From Acorus gramineus (lineage: Eukaryota > Streptophyta > Magnoliopsida > Acorales > Acoraceae), in the NCBI GenBank assembly GCA_030737835.1, contig JAUJYN010000035.1:620001-684000 (forward strand): 64,000 nt of DNA. Direction: 5' to 3'. The position numbers and the translations under genes are program-made. Shown one piece after another: positions 10,461-23,487 of the stretch. The notes under the pieces are model-generated. The model had not been told where the DNA came from and searched no databases. It saw only the letters and a list, made by a program, of their open reading frames with translations. How positions within the stretch are numbered: the stretch's first letter is position 1; the number at the start of each line of letters is the position of its first letter.

Positions 10461-12765
10461 ACCCTTCTATAGGACTTTATGTCATCTAAGTCTCATTTTC
10501 TACCACTTTTTTTCTCATTTGTTGCTGTCCCAGCTGAGCTGATGAGAGGGTTTGGGGAGTGTGTTTGGAAAATTTTTGGTGGATCTTTGTTGGAGAAATT
10601 GTGAGAGTGTTAAGGTATGTAGAGTGGCTTGTATATGCTTGTATTATGTTATTCACCCTCCCTAACCCTTTCCCTCCTCTGTGTTTTCTCTGTTTTGTGT
10701 GGACCACAGTGGTTAAGTTGAGGAGAAATTGATTATGGTGATGGGAGTCTTGGATATTGCTTAGAGAGGTAAGGCAGATCTCTGTCTTCTTGAAATCCTT
10801 GTAATACTAGTACCTAGAGTCATATTCTGAGGTTCAGGTCTTCATGTTCCATGATCATGCTGATGTCTAGATTCTATGCATGAAATTTGGGGTTAAAATG
10901 TTATCTGTGTTGGAAGTTATGAGTCAATCTCTAAGGACTGTTCAGATTCGCGTGTGAAATGACCAGCTTCTGAAACTAATTTATTTCTAGCAGTTAGAAG
11001 CTTAATTAGACTCTGATGTCTTCATGGATTATGATCCTCACATGTGAATGAATGTGTGTAAATTATTTCAGAATTTTGGACGTGTACTTGGTGCTGGAGT
11101 GAAGAAAGTTCATGGATGTTTGGGGGTAGACGAGCAGTTCTGGCATGTGTGAGTTTTTATGCTATTATGCATGCTGTGATCTATATCTGGAGTTGGTGCC
11201 TTGATGATATATGCTTTTTATGTGTCAGGAGTTATCATATTCAATTTTAGCACCATTGGTTGTAGGATCTAGAAGTTATCGATTTTCTAGCAAGTTTGTG
11301 CTGTGGTGGGAGTGCGTCGTGCTCTTCCCACTCCCGCCCTGCTCGCTATCCCACATCAACTCCTCGTGGATTGAGCGAGTGACGATTTGGTATTGGTGAG
11401 TGGTCCGACCCATGCAATAGAAGTAATAATAGCATGCTTGTTAGGCACTATAGTGTATTTTATGCAATGGGATGATATTATAGAGAACTTTTGGGTTGTA
11501 TTGCTTGTATATGATGATGGATGTGCTATGTAGGATTAAATACCATGTTCTAGGATCATTTGTACATACTTATTGATATGCTCCTTCGAGTTAGCTATAA
11601 TTCTTGCCTCTACGTTTTATACCCTGTTTGCACGTTTGGTGGGTGCTTAATTACCTCATGCTCATAGTAATAACTTTATACCCTGTTTTTTTTAAAGATA
11701 GATGGGTGTATGACTAGTTTATAAGGTCATAATTAACATTAGTAAGTGTGGATAAGAAATAGCTTTCCCCCGCGTCCTCGTGATGCACCTGTTGGGAATT
11801 TTATGGATTTCAACTAGCTAGTTATCGAGTATGGTATACGTTGATTTATGTGATCCCCGCGAGTGTGGAGTGTATCACCCCGACGTCATCGTGCGTTGAA
11901 GCTACCCAGTCGGAGCTACCCTGTGAGGTTCCTCCCCGTGACTGGTACCGTCGTGGGCAGGCTGCCAGGGAGAGGGCTACCTGGGAGAGGGCTACCGGAT
12001 GACGTGGAGTGATTGTGGAGTATTTGTTGACAACTTGTTGTGTATTCGTTTAAGTGTTGACTATGTATTATCTTCATTGTGTGGTGGTTGACTATTCACT
12101 GAGCTTTTAGTTCATCCCTCATTTTCTTTTGTTTCTCTCCAGTGGAGGCAGAATAGATCACGAAGGCAGAGCTCCCATGAGTTGTTTCTTGGCTGCCTAT
12201 GTTACATCCGTCTTTTGAGATTGGCAAGCGAGGTTGTCACACCCCGGGCGTCCCCGGGACGCGGCAAGTGTATATATGATATCAGTATAAATAGGAGTTC
12301 AATAACATACTCACACAACAGCTAAAAATGACAACAAAGACAAAAGCAGGGTTGACATGATATATACACAAATAGCGGAAGCTAAAAGACTGAATCTGTA
12401 ATCCAAGAACATATTACAGACTCGATGCATAATCAACTGTTCTGTGAGAGCCAATATATATACAATGACGTCCAAATAATATACAAACGCGTGCCCAAGC
12501 ACGGAATATAACACATACAATCAAAAGGGATGCTGATAGCCTCTGATACTCGCGGGACGTGGCGCTACTCCGCTACTGATGAAGTCCCTCGGGGAGCTCC
12601 TCCTCTAGATCCGACTCAGATGACACTGGGGAAAAATATTATGCGAGGGGTGAGCCACACGCTCAGTGAACAGCACAACCCATGCATCACAGATATATTA
12701 ACCACCAGAGTTTATTAACCACAATCACTTCATACATGCCTCAAAGTGGCAACAACTATAAAAAT

Positions 12766-12925
12766 ACCAGTGGGTCGCTATCGCCAACCCACTACACCCT
12801 CACCCTCACCCCTCAATAGGTGACATAGGATATTGGGACTTACAATCCAGTGGGTCGCTACATCGCCGACCCACCACACCCTCACCCTCACCCCTCAATA
12901 TGGTGACATAGGATATTGGGACTGA
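12766..12925. repeat. 80-bp tandem duplication in LTR A3
   Basis: CAGTGGGTCGCTA occurs at about 12769 and 12849. Each is followed by a CACCCTCACCCTCACCCC run and a GTGACATAGG motif. A4 (about 24023-24175) carries the same duplication, and A6 a related one. Confidence 0.75.
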
Positions 12926-13258
12926 CTAGGCTGATGGTCACCCTTGGTCCACCGATAGTCTCTCCCCACTCCGTAGGCCGTTTGGCCACCCCCACATTCA
13001 GCACAGTCCGTCCCAAATCAGGAGGTGCCTACTGATGGGAGCCCCTGCACGGGACAGCCTTTCCAACGCCGGGGTAGTCTCTACACGGATCCAACGAAGG
13101 GAACAGAACAGCCTATCCATCGCATATGATCCACTCGGATCCGCAGACAACACATCATAACAACTCTAATGCCATGAATTCTTCAGAATTCCTCTAGGGC
13201 GCATAACCAGGATGCGGGGAACATATATAATAATAATAAATGAGGTTATAATATTATT

Positions 13259-13379
13259 GGAAAAAGAAACCTTGGGAGGGCAGCGTGAGGTCCCGATATA
13301 GGACATCCCGACAACCAAACAAGGAACACGGAGTACCCCAACCCGGGTCTCAATGTTGACCTCGCAAGAACCCTCCCTA
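13259..13379 (+). repeat. Internal-region segment inside LTR A3
   Basis: About 120 bp, starting GAAACCTTGGGAGGGC and holding AACCAAACAAGGAACACGG, is absent from A1, A2, A5 and A7. It closely matches the C element internal region at 47260-47375. A TAATATTAT-like sequence lies on both sides. Confidence 0.75.
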
Positions 13380-15986
13380 TAATATTATACAAGGCATGCA
13401 ATTAATGATATGCTCGCATTTAATTTAATAAATCAAACTAATAGGACGCATGCATAGGTCGAGGCTTTCCAAGCATGATAACAAGGTGACAGGATGCACG
13501 GCTCTTACACATATCCTAAGGGTGCAAGTCCCTAACATACAAAGTCTAGGGTAGCATGCATACTACATTTTAATCATGCTTGCATGGATTACACATTACA
13601 ACCAGTTAATATAAATCCATGGTGCCCCAGGGGAGGACAATACACTCTTAAATGAGTAGTATGCCTCCCTACTGGGTTGGATTGTCCCACTCACCAAAGA
13701 CCGGGCCGTCGCGCGACCGTCCGTCAAGATCTGCAAAATAGGGTAACCAATTTGGTGAGTAAAATACACAAATAAATCCAAAAATACAATAAAATACACT
13801 ACACTCGGGCAAACGTACATACGGCCCGTACGCACGCGAGCCCGAGCACCCCGGCTCACTCCCGAACCCCCGGGCAGCCGTACGCACGGCCACCCGCCCC
13901 GGGCGCACAGCCGAGCCCCGGCCCGCGCCCCCAGACGCCCTGCCGAGCCCAGCCCGCACGCCCGGACACCCTGCCGAGACCTCCCGGGTGCACCGTGCGC
14001 TTCCTGCGTCCCAGCGCAGCAACCCGCGCGCACACCCGCACGCCCTGCGCCCCAGCGCCTCACCCCGCGCGCACCACCGGCCTCGCCTCAACGCGCGCGC
14101 ACAGCACGCCTGCGCCTCTGGGCAGCGCTCTGCTCGCACGTTCCCGCACGGTGCCCAGCACCCGCGACCATCGCCCAGCCCCGGGTGCACCCGCGCGCAC
14201 TGCGCCCCAGCGCAGCGCCCCGCACACGCACCCGCCCGCACTGCGCCCCAGCGCAGCGCCCGCACACCTGCCCGCTCGCACCAACTGCTCGCTCTGCGCG
14301 CACTACGCCCCCTGCGCAGCACCCACACACCACCCGCTCACCACGCGCCCCTGCGCAGCGCTCCGCGCGCACGCCGCGCACTACGCCCAGCGCGCCCGAC
14401 CGCACATGCCCAGCGAGCCCGTCAGCACGCGCCCAGCGCGCCTGCCCGCAGCTCGCCCGCCTGCGCCTGCCTGCCTGTGCTTGACCGCCTGTGCCTGCCT
14501 GCCTGCGCGCGCCGCTGCCCGCATGCGCCCGAACCGAGCTCCACCCGCGCGCACACCCACGCTGCCCGAGCACTGCCTGCCTGCGCGCTGCCTGCCTGCC
14601 CGAGCAGTGCCTGCCTGCGCGCACAGCCTACCCGAGACAGCCCTTCCACCACCCCGACGGCCACCAACGTCCTCCAACCGCCTCCAACCACCACCAAGGG
14701 CCACCCACAGCCACCCACAGCCACTCCCACTCAAAACCACCTTCCTAACAATCATCTAAGCAAGAAAAGAAGGAGAGAAGGCTTACCCAAAGAAGGAGAG
14801 GAAGGAAGGGGAAGATCGGTTGCTCTTCGCGCACCGAAACACCTCCCCAAAGGCCACCAACACCAAGATCTCCTTCAGCCCCAAAACCAGCTGAAATCTG
14901 AGGAGAAAAGAGGGTGTGAGAAGGGGCTAAACACACCGGAACTCGAATCCGAGACCACCGGTGGATAGATCGGGATGAGATCTAACCTTTCTCTTCTTTG
15001 TGCTTTTGATTTTAACCCCTCTAGCTAGGTCAAAATCAAGAAAAAGAGAGAGGGGGAGAGAGAAAATCAAGTGGGGAAGATGATGAATAGTGGGGGAGAG
15101 AAGATATTTTGCTCACTTATAGGTTAATCCCCACTTAGATTAGGATAAGCTAGGTTAATTAGGGTTTAAGCTAGCATTAGAGAGGATTAAGTGGGATTTG
15201 ACTTGGGTCAACCGAACCACACAAAAACACAAAAGGGGTTGACCAAGTCATGGGCCCACTTTGACCAAGTCAACTCTCCCAATGACTTCTCGCTCGGTCA
15301 AAACCCGGATACGCCCCGGAACTGTGAAATTCTGAAACGTTAACGGAATTCGATGAAACTTTCGCGAGTGGCTTGGAATGTCACCAGGACACATAATATG
15401 CAGTTAGATTTTCAATCGGAGTCCTCAAACTCAGGACGATAGCTAACAGTCCAAGATTTTAGCGGTTCCGATCGAAAAACGAAAAAAACTGAAAAACTGC
15501 TAGAATATCCCAACGGTTACCAGAAGGTTAAAAGTGACACATATATAACAGAGGTCGTCAACAGTCTTGTTGTTTTTGTATGTATTTCTTTTTGGTGCAT
15601 GGGCACATGATGTATGTATTCTCTTTGTTGATCAGACTTGGCTCACACAAGACAGTGATTGTATACCCTCTGTCTGTAATGATATTTTTGGTTACAGACT
15701 TGTTTATATTATGCTTCTGCTTCCCAGTCTAGTCTTGCTCTACCAGTCCTTATATGTGGTTATCTTGTTAGCCTCCCGTATGATATTCTGATGTGACTAT
15801 TATTGTTACAAACTGGGGACGGTCGCTCCGGAGTGTAACATGTATAGCTCGTATATTGCATAGAACCCCCTTTTCTACCATATACTTGCCTATGTATCAT
15901 ATTCATGTGTGAATTATTATGTATGCATGTGCCCTTCATGTATGGGCATGTGTGATGTGTGTTTTTATGAATGTATAGAATAAGCA

Positions 15987-18900
15987 TGTCACGCCCTAAG
16001 GCGGCTGTCCTCAAGACGTGGCAATATGTAAAGTATCAGCTATCAATTATAAGAGGTCAACAATGACTCCAATAAATAACACACAAAGCTGGCAAAACAA
16101 TGATAACCGATAGATCAACCACAAATGCGGAAGCATAAAAATATCAATAAGTCTGTAAACCAAAAATATCATTACAGACTCGAATACACAATCAATGTCC
16201 TGTGAGAGCCAAGTCTAGTCCAAATAAAATACAACTTGTGCCACATGCACGATTTACAATACATAAAATGACTCTAGGACTGCTGACAGCCTCGCACTCG
16301 CCACCCGCCGGACAGAACGTTCCACGCACATAAGACCATGCCACCGGGAAGCTCCAGCTCCACGCCCAACACTGCCCCTGAAAAAGAACAGTATGCGAGG
16401 GGTGAGCTACAAGCTCAGTGAGTGGCTGGAAACCAATCACCATTACAACAGTTCAATGTTAAGGCAATTTTCTTTCAAGGAAAACATGGGTGGAAACCCA
16501 ATGGATAACAAGGTCACGCGGCGGCGCGACCAATTTCACCCTCACCCTCACTCCCAGAGGGAGACTCTTGGGACTCTTGGGGAGAGACCATACCGTTGGT
16601 CGAAGAGACGCGGAATTACTGGTCTACACAACACTACTGGATCATCTACATCGAGATAACTGCCCAACGATGTCTCTGAACATCGATATGTAACCGGTCC
16701 CAACAACTATGGGAACAGACAAAAAACGAATGGGTCACGTGGCGACGTGACTTCACCTCATCCTCACCCTCACCCTCACCCCTAAGGGTGACACAGGACT
16801 GTTGGAAGAAAACCTTTTGTTCTACACCCTTCGTCATCCGGTAGCCCTCTCCCGAGTAGCCTCTACCTAGTATACTCCCATGATCAGTACATCTGTCGAA
16901 CGCATCGGTAGTACCTACAGGTGGGAGCCCTCTGTCAGGACATCTTTAATGTCAGGTAGCTTCAACGCGGATCCGAAGAAGGGGAGAACGATTCCACGCT
17001 CGCAAAATCATCCGGTAGCCCTCTCCCGTGTAGCCTCTACCTGTCGGCCTTCCACGATCGGCTTATCAGCCAGATGCGTACCGCGTAGCACCTACAAGTG
17101 GTGGCACCCAAACAGGGCAGCTTCGACGCTGGGGTGTTTGACGCACGACGATGTCGAGAGGAAGCACCCCACGTTTGCAAAGCGAACCCTATGGGAAAGT
17201 CAACTACGCTCGATAATCACATATCGATGATATCGAATACTCTTGTACTCCCACACGGGTGTGTCGCTCGGACGCAAGGGGTTACCTCTGCTCTCACGCA
17301 GAAAAAAGCCCAAGGCACATAACCCAACAGGCGGTTCATACACACGCCTAGCACGGGTAGGCCTAGTTTAATGCCATAACTACCGGCTTAACAAAACTGA
17401 TAAGATAATGAATTCTCCTGAATTCCAAACGAGTGCATCGCTCGGATGCACGGGGGCGATTACATCGCTAGCGCTCTAACTAATAAGGTACAACCCGACA
17501 ACGGGTCATACCCACGCCTATTTCAGATAGGCCTAATCAGTTTTAACATGCGCATATATATCTAGGAGAATTATATCTTAGTTATGTACATGAACTACAT
17601 GCACGATAACATATCAAATAATTATAGGGATACTCCCTAACATGGATAAACAATATATATACCATGCATGGGCTAAATAATATGCATACAAGCCTACAAG
17701 CATACCTCATGTAAGCATACAAGCATACCTCATACAAGCATACTAGCATTCAAGCATATACCCTAAAATGCGTTGGATATCACCAACTTAAAAGGGAAGG
17801 GTCAAGCGCGATCTCGCACACTTACAGGTGCATGCCAATATTTTCAAACGAACCTGAGTCGAGTAGGAAATTGCATCTACTTACTCAGTTCCCGCAAAGA
17901 GGGAGGGCGAGAGAGAGGGAAAGTCTCATCCTCTTCGGAAGCTAGTCATAGCTTTGCCCCAACAAGATGGGTGCAACAACCATACCACGTCCTCCAGTCT
18001 TATAACCAGGGAATATTAAGTATGCACCCAGTTATTAACTCAGATTTAATCATGTTATATATTACTAACATAGGGAGGTAGTACTATAAATAGAGACTAC
18101 CTAAAATATGCATATTCTATACATTCATATTAATACACGTCATGCATGCCCATGCATGAAGGGCGCATGCAAACATAATAATTCATACATGAATATGATA
18201 CATAGGCAAGTATATGGTAGAAATAGGGGGTTCTACACAATATACGAGCTATACTAACCTAGCATGCAAATACCTAGCATATTATGGGTTAGACATGACC
18301 ATACTACTTATCTAAATAAGTAGTATAGTCAGGGTGCCCAACGGATGCGCGACGCACGACTACGTGCATCCAACGCTTCCCGAAGGGTTGGATCGAACCA
18401 CTCACCGATACCCGGATCGCCGCGCGTCCGGTCTACGAGATCTGCAAAACACAACCAATGATCCACAATTAAAATATGGAACCTCCTAACACACATATAA
18501 GCCTACTTCATGAAGACCCTAACTCCTGATACTTCCATATTATCACACAAGACACATGCAAACAACTCATTGATACACAATCGAGCAAAACTGCCAAACC
18601 TGCTGCAACCAGCCCTACTATTTGATCTCCACAGAACCAAATACACATTCACAAATTATGAAATAAATCATACATATTCTCTTATATGCTGGGATCATAA
18701 TCCATGAAGACATTAGAACCTAATTTTGCCTCTACAAGCCCGAAATAAATTATTTCCAGAAGCAGGTCAATTCCTACGCGAATCTGGATAGGCCATGCAA
18801 AATAGGTTCTAACTTACACCACAGATATCATAATGACTAGAAACATAGACACATAGATATAATCCTAAAAATGTGCCTCTAATAAATACTATATTCACTG

Positions 18901-19653
18901 AGATCTTTAAAAGACAGAGAGCTGCCTTACCAAAACAGGGGGAGGGAAATGGGGAGATGCGGGGTTCTCGACACACCCACGACCACCTCAACCACCACCA
19001 CCACTACCACCACCTCATTAGCATCTCCTGAAGCCCTTCATGGCAGAAAACAGGGGTGCAAAGGGGGCATGAGAAGGGGATAGAGAGAAGAGAAACAACA
19101 ACAACAACAACAACAACACACACTCACCCTTTCTCACTCCTTGTGCTTCTTCTTCATCTTTTCCTTCATTAACAACACACACACACACAAAAAAAACAGA
19201 GAGGGAGAGGAGACGTGAGAGAGGAAGAGAGAGTGAGAGAGTGAGGGATTTTTCTCACTTTTGGGGGGTGATGAGAAGGGGATAAAAGGGGGGGGGGTGC
19301 ACTTAAGCCTATTCTCACCCTCTAACACTAAAAAATAACCATAGGTTGCTTCACCACTAAGCAAAGGGTGGTAAGGTTACCAAAGGTCACCACATCTCCA
19401 AAAATATCTCACACTATTCGACCAACCAAACCAGGAACTCTCAAAACCTGGATACGGTTCAGAACTGCATATTTTTCAAAACATTACCGGAATTCGATGA
19501 AATTTTTATGGGTAGTACAAAATGGTACCAGGACCCATAATATGCAGTTAGATTTTCAATCAGAGTACTCCAACTCCTGTAGGTGGCTAAAAGCCAAAAT
19601 TTTAGCGACTCCGATCGAAAAAAAATAAGGCTCCAAATGACACAGGCATAACA
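15987..19653 (-). mobile_element. C4: solo family C LTR, mosaic with B-like interior
   Basis: In plus-strand reading it starts TGTCACGCCCTAAGGC at 15987 and ends GGCATAACA at 19653, with AAGCA on both sides (15982-15986 and 19654-19658). It is about 3.7 kb. The two outer parts are family C. From about 18440 to 18940, where other C LTRs have a CpG-rich block, it holds AT-rich sequence resembling family B LTRs (ATAATCCATGAAGACAT, GAAATAAATTA, ACGCGAATCTGGA; compare 26935-27020). It has only one copy of the 115-bp unit. The micro-exon-like segment is present near 18397-18452. Confidence 0.93.
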
Positions 19654-21725
19654 AAGCATGCCTTAGGTAGTCCTTAATTATAGTACTACCTCCCTATGTT
19701 AGCATGATTAATCTGGGTTAATAACCGGGTGCATACTTAATATTCCCTAGTCCTAAGACTAGAGGACATGGTATGGCAATTGCACCCATCTTGTTGGGGC
19801 AAAGCTATGAACAGCTTCCGAAGAGGATGAGACTTTCCCTCTCTCTCGCCCTCCCTCTTTGCGTAAACTGAGTAAGTAGAAGTGGTCCTAATTGACACAG
19901 ATCCGCTTGGGATTATCGGCATGCACCGGTTAGTGTGCGAGATCGCGCTTAACATTTCCCTTTTAAGTTGGTGATATCCAACGCATGCTTAAATTATACC
20001 TTGTATGCTTATATGATTAATGGCCTTGTATGCATGTTGTATGATTTATTTTTTATGATGTAAATCCATGTTAGGGGATAACCTTATAGTCAATTATTAG
20101 TTGATCGTGCATATGGTTCATGCACATAGCTATGATATGATTCTCCTTTAATATATATGCGAATGTTAAAACTAATTAGGCCTATCTGAAATGGGCGTGG
20201 GTACGACCCGCTGTCGGGATGTATCTCATTGGTGAGAGCGCGAGAGATGTAATCGCCACCCTGCATCCGTGAGATGCACTTGAATGGAATTCAGGAGAAT
20301 TCATTTGTTGTATCAGTTTTGTTAAACGGGTGGCTATGGCATTAAGTGAGGCCTACCCGTGCTAGGCGCGTATATGAACCGCCTGTTGGGTTATATGCCT
20401 TGGGCTTATTTCTGCGTGAGAGCAGAGGCAACCCCTCGCGTCCAAGCGACGCACCCGTGTGGGAGTACAAGAGTATTCGATATCATCGACATGTGATTAT
20501 CGAGCTTAGCCCATAGGGTTCGCTTTGCAAATGTGGGGTGCTTCCTCCAGTTATCGTCGTGTGTTGAAACACCCCAGCGTCAAAGCTGTCCTGTTTGGGT
20601 GCCACTACTTGTAGGTGCTACCGATGCATATCGCGGTACACATCTGGCTGATGTACCGATCGTGGAAGGCCGACAGGTAGAGGCTACGCGGGAGAGGGCT
20701 ACCGGATGATATTGCGAGCATGGAATCGTTCTCCTCTTCTTCGGATCCGTGTTGAACCTACCCGATGTTAAAGCTGTCCTGACAGAGGGCTCCCACCTGT
20801 AGGTACTACCGATGCGTTCAGCAGATGTACTGATCATGGGAGTATACCAGGTAGAGGCTACTCGAGAGAGGGCTACTGGATGACGAAGGGTGTAGAACAA
20901 AAAGGTTTTCTTCCAACAGTCCTGTGTCACCCTTAGGGGTGAGGGTGAGGATGAGGTGAAGTCACGTCGCCGCGTGACCCATTCGTTTTCGTCCGTTCCC
21001 ATAGTTGTTGGGTCCGGTTACGTATCGAGGTTCAAAGACATCGCTGGGCAGTTATTTTGATAGTAGATGATCCAGTAGTCGTTGTGTAGACTAGTATGTC
21101 CGCGTCTCTTCGACCAATGGTATGGTCTCTCCCCAAGAATCCCAGGTGTCTCCCTCCGGGAGTGAGGGTGAGGTTGGTCGCGCCGCCGCGTGACCTTGTT
21201 ATCCATTGGGTTTCTACCCATGTTTTCCTTGAAAGGAAATTGCCTTAACATTAAACTGTTGTAATTGTGATTGGTTTCCAGCCACTCACTGAGCTTTTAG
21301 CTCACCCCTCGCATAATATTTCTTTTTCAGGGGCAGTGTTGGGCGTGAAGCTGGAGCTTCCCTATGGCGTGATTTTATGCGTGTGGATTGTTCTGTCCGT
21401 CTGGTGGCGAGTGTGAGGCTGTCAGCAGTCCCAGAGTCATTTTATGTATTGTAAATCGTGCATGTGGCACATGTTGTATTTTATTTGGACTAGACTTGGC
21501 TCTCACAGGACATTGATTGTGTATTCGAGTCTGTAATGATATTTTTGGTTTATAGACTTATTGATATTTTTTTGCTTCCTCTTTTTCAGTTGAGTTATCA
21601 GTTATCATTGCTTTGCCAGCTTGTGTGTTAATTATTGGAGTCATTGTTGACCTCTTGTACTTGATAGCTGATACTTTATATATTGCCACGTCTCGGGGAC
21701 AGCCGCCCTAGTGCGTGTCAAAAGT

Positions 21726-21741
21726 TTGTATCAGAGCCTGG
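21726..21741 (+). promoter_or_regulatory. Primer binding site (tRNA-iMet type)
   Basis: TTGTATCAGAGCCTGG lies five bases after the LTR end and matches the usual plant TGGTATCAGAGC primer site closely. It fixes the LTR sense direction as plus here. Confidence 0.85.
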
Positions 21742-22164
21742 TTCGTGATATCCTAAGTTGAGTTGTATAGATGTTGAGTCGTAGGATTGTCATCCGAGTA
21801 CTCTGGTTTTAGAAGTTTATCTTAGGTTGCTGACATGCCTCCTTGCACCCGTGGACGTGGACGTGGCCACCCTTGGACTCCCTTTAAGTTGTCGACTAGG
21901 TCGACTGAATAGGATCAATTGTTGGGTCCCTTGTTGTGGGATTAAGGCTTGGGTAGGAGATTCCAGCACAGTAGTATGATAGTGATGAATTGGTTGCAAT
22001 TTATAAGGTATGAGTCGCGTCTTGATAATGGAGCTTCGTTCCCATGCATCGGTATTGCTGGTAACTATGGTGTTCGCGTGCAGCGCTAGTTTCAAGTTTT
22101 GAGGATGTGACCTATTGTTCATTAATGGGCGACGTCTTCTTCCGTTTTCCTACTTAGGATTAAG

Positions 22165-22290
22165 GGGCCTTACGGGGTTTGAGACCCGGGCTAGGGTACT
22201 CCGTGTTCCTTGTTTGGTTGTCGGGATATCCTATATTGGGACCCCATGGTGCCCTCCCAAGGGGTTCTTTTTCCCAGTCAAGGAATACCT
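22165..22290 (-). repeat. Internal segment that recurs inside A LTRs
   Basis: The reverse complement of this stretch carries AACCTTGGGAGGGCACCATG and AACCAAACAAGGAACACGG. It is part of the short C-type internal region and is the likely kind of source for the inserts in A3, A4, A6 and A8. Confidence 0.65.
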
Positions 22291-23487
22291 TTGAAACATC
22301 TATTTGATGATTGATTTTTCCTCTCACTTGGAAGGTGCTGTAGCGAGTGGTGATGCGTACGATCGAAATTGGGTGCGTACTATTGCAGCTTGGTGGGCGA
22401 TCGCTTGTTACACCCCGGAGCGGCCATCCCCAGTTTGTAACAATAACAGTCATATCAGAATATCATACCGGAGGCTAACAAGATAAGCACATATAAGGAC
22501 TGGTAGAGCAAGATTAGACTGGGAGGCAGAAGCATAATATAAATAAGTCTGTAACAAAAAATATCGTTACAGGCAGAGGGTATACAATCACTGTCCTGTG
22601 TGAGCCAAGTCTGATCAACAAAGAGAATACATACATCATGTGCCCATGCACCAAAAAGAAATACATACAGAAAAAACAAGACTGCTGACGATCTCGCTCG
22701 CTAATCTCAAAAGACGAACGTAACACAGGCAACCAAGAAACACCTCATGGGAGCTCCGCCTTCGTGACCTGTTCTGCCTCCACTGGAGAGAAACAAAAGA
22801 AAACGAGGGATGAGCTAAAAGCTCAGTGAATAGTCAACCACCACACAATGAAGATAATACATAGTCAACACTTAAACGAATACACAACAAGTTGTCAACA
22901 AATACTCCACAATCACTCCACGTCATCCGGTAGCCCTCTCCCTGGCAGCCTGCCCACGACGGTACCAGTCACGGGGAGGAACCTCACAGGGTAGCTCCGA
23001 CGCTGGGTAGCTTCAACGCACGATGACGTCGGGGTGATACACTCCACACTCGCGGGGATCACATAAATCAACGTATACCATACTCGATAACTAGCTAGTT
23101 GAAATCCATAAAATTCCCAATAGGCGCATCACGAGGACATGGGGGAAAGCTATTTCTTATCCACACTTATAATGTTAATTATGACCTTATAAACTAGTCA
23201 TACACCCATCTATCCTAAAAAAAACAGGGTATAAAGTTATTACTATGAACATGAGGTAATTAAGCACCCACCAAACGTGCAAACAGGGTGTAAGGACAAG
23301 CAGAGGTAAGAATTATAGCTAACTCAAAGGAGCATATCAATAAGTATGTACAAATGATCCTAGAACATGGTATTTAATCCTACATAGCACATCCATCATC
23401 ATATACAAGCAATACAACCAAAAAGTTCTCTATAATATCATCCCATTGCATAAAGTACACTATAATGCCTAACAAGCATGCTATTAT

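Larger units (their letters stand above)
12235..15550 (-). mobile_element. A3: solo family A LTR inside B1
   Basis: In plus-strand reading it starts TGTCACACCCCGGGCG at 12235 and ends ATATATAACA at 15550, with GAGGT on both sides. At about 3.3 kb it is the longest A LTR here. The extra length comes from a large CpG-rich block (about 13824-14645), an 80-bp tandem duplication (about 12766-12925) and an inserted segment at 13259-13379 that resembles element-internal sequence. Confidence 0.94.
10094..15840 (+). mobile_element. B1: solo family B LTR
   Basis: It starts TGTTAAGTTTGTGTCA at 10094 and ends GGAGTGTAACA at 15840, with TGTAT on both sides (10089-10093 and 15841-15845). Without guest A3 it is about 2.4 kb and aligns along its length with the two LTRs of B2. 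It is AT-rich and lacks the CpG block of families A and C. A TATA box lies at 10454-10460. Donor-like sites include AAG|GTATGT near 10615 and G|GTGAGT at 11396, with an acceptor-like CTCTCCAG near 12142. No internal region is attached, so it is a solo LTR. Confidence 0.93.
3153..21720 (+). mobile_element. C3: family C LTR (subtype II) split by three insertions
   Basis: The LTR pieces are 3153-3362, 9841-10093, 15841-15986 and 19654-21720. The end at 21720 is followed by a tRNA-iMet primer site, so this is a 5' LTR in plus orientation. It differs from the common C type: it has a minisatellite where others have the CpG block, and a distinct motif near 9960-10040 that is shared with C4. The insertions are C2 (duplication ATGCC), B1 (TGTAT) and C4 (AAGCA). 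Its sense start was not found. It looks older than the solo LTRs inside it. Confidence 0.75.
21721..22405 (+). mobile_element. Short internal region of a C-type element, left half
   Basis: It begins with the primer site right after LTR C3 and includes an eroded stretch like the start of gag, reading PPCTRGRGRG from 21834. It also holds the segment (reverse complement, about 22165-22290) that occurs as an insert in several A LTRs. It is cut at 22405 by element B2 and resumes at 56185. Together the halves make about 2.1 kb, the same size and content as the internal region at 45605-47818. That suggests a non-autonomous subfamily. It is broken beyond coding ability. Confidence 0.75.

Noticed and set aside
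13988-14968. Long open frames of up to 326 codons, rich in Arg, Ala and Pro, in both strands of the CpG-rich LTR blocks (also near 663-1209, 25003-25890 and 34148-35035)
   Set aside because: They appear in many frames at once, follow GC-biased simple sequence, are not conserved as protein between LTR copies, and have no recognisable domain.
15567-15791. Small hydrophobic open frames that look like membrane peptides (also 22455-22679, 23579-23770, 38495-38767 and 12311-12520)
   Set aside because: They recur at the same place near LTR ends only because the LTRs are related. They are short, lie in non-coding LTR sequence and have no family match that I recognise.
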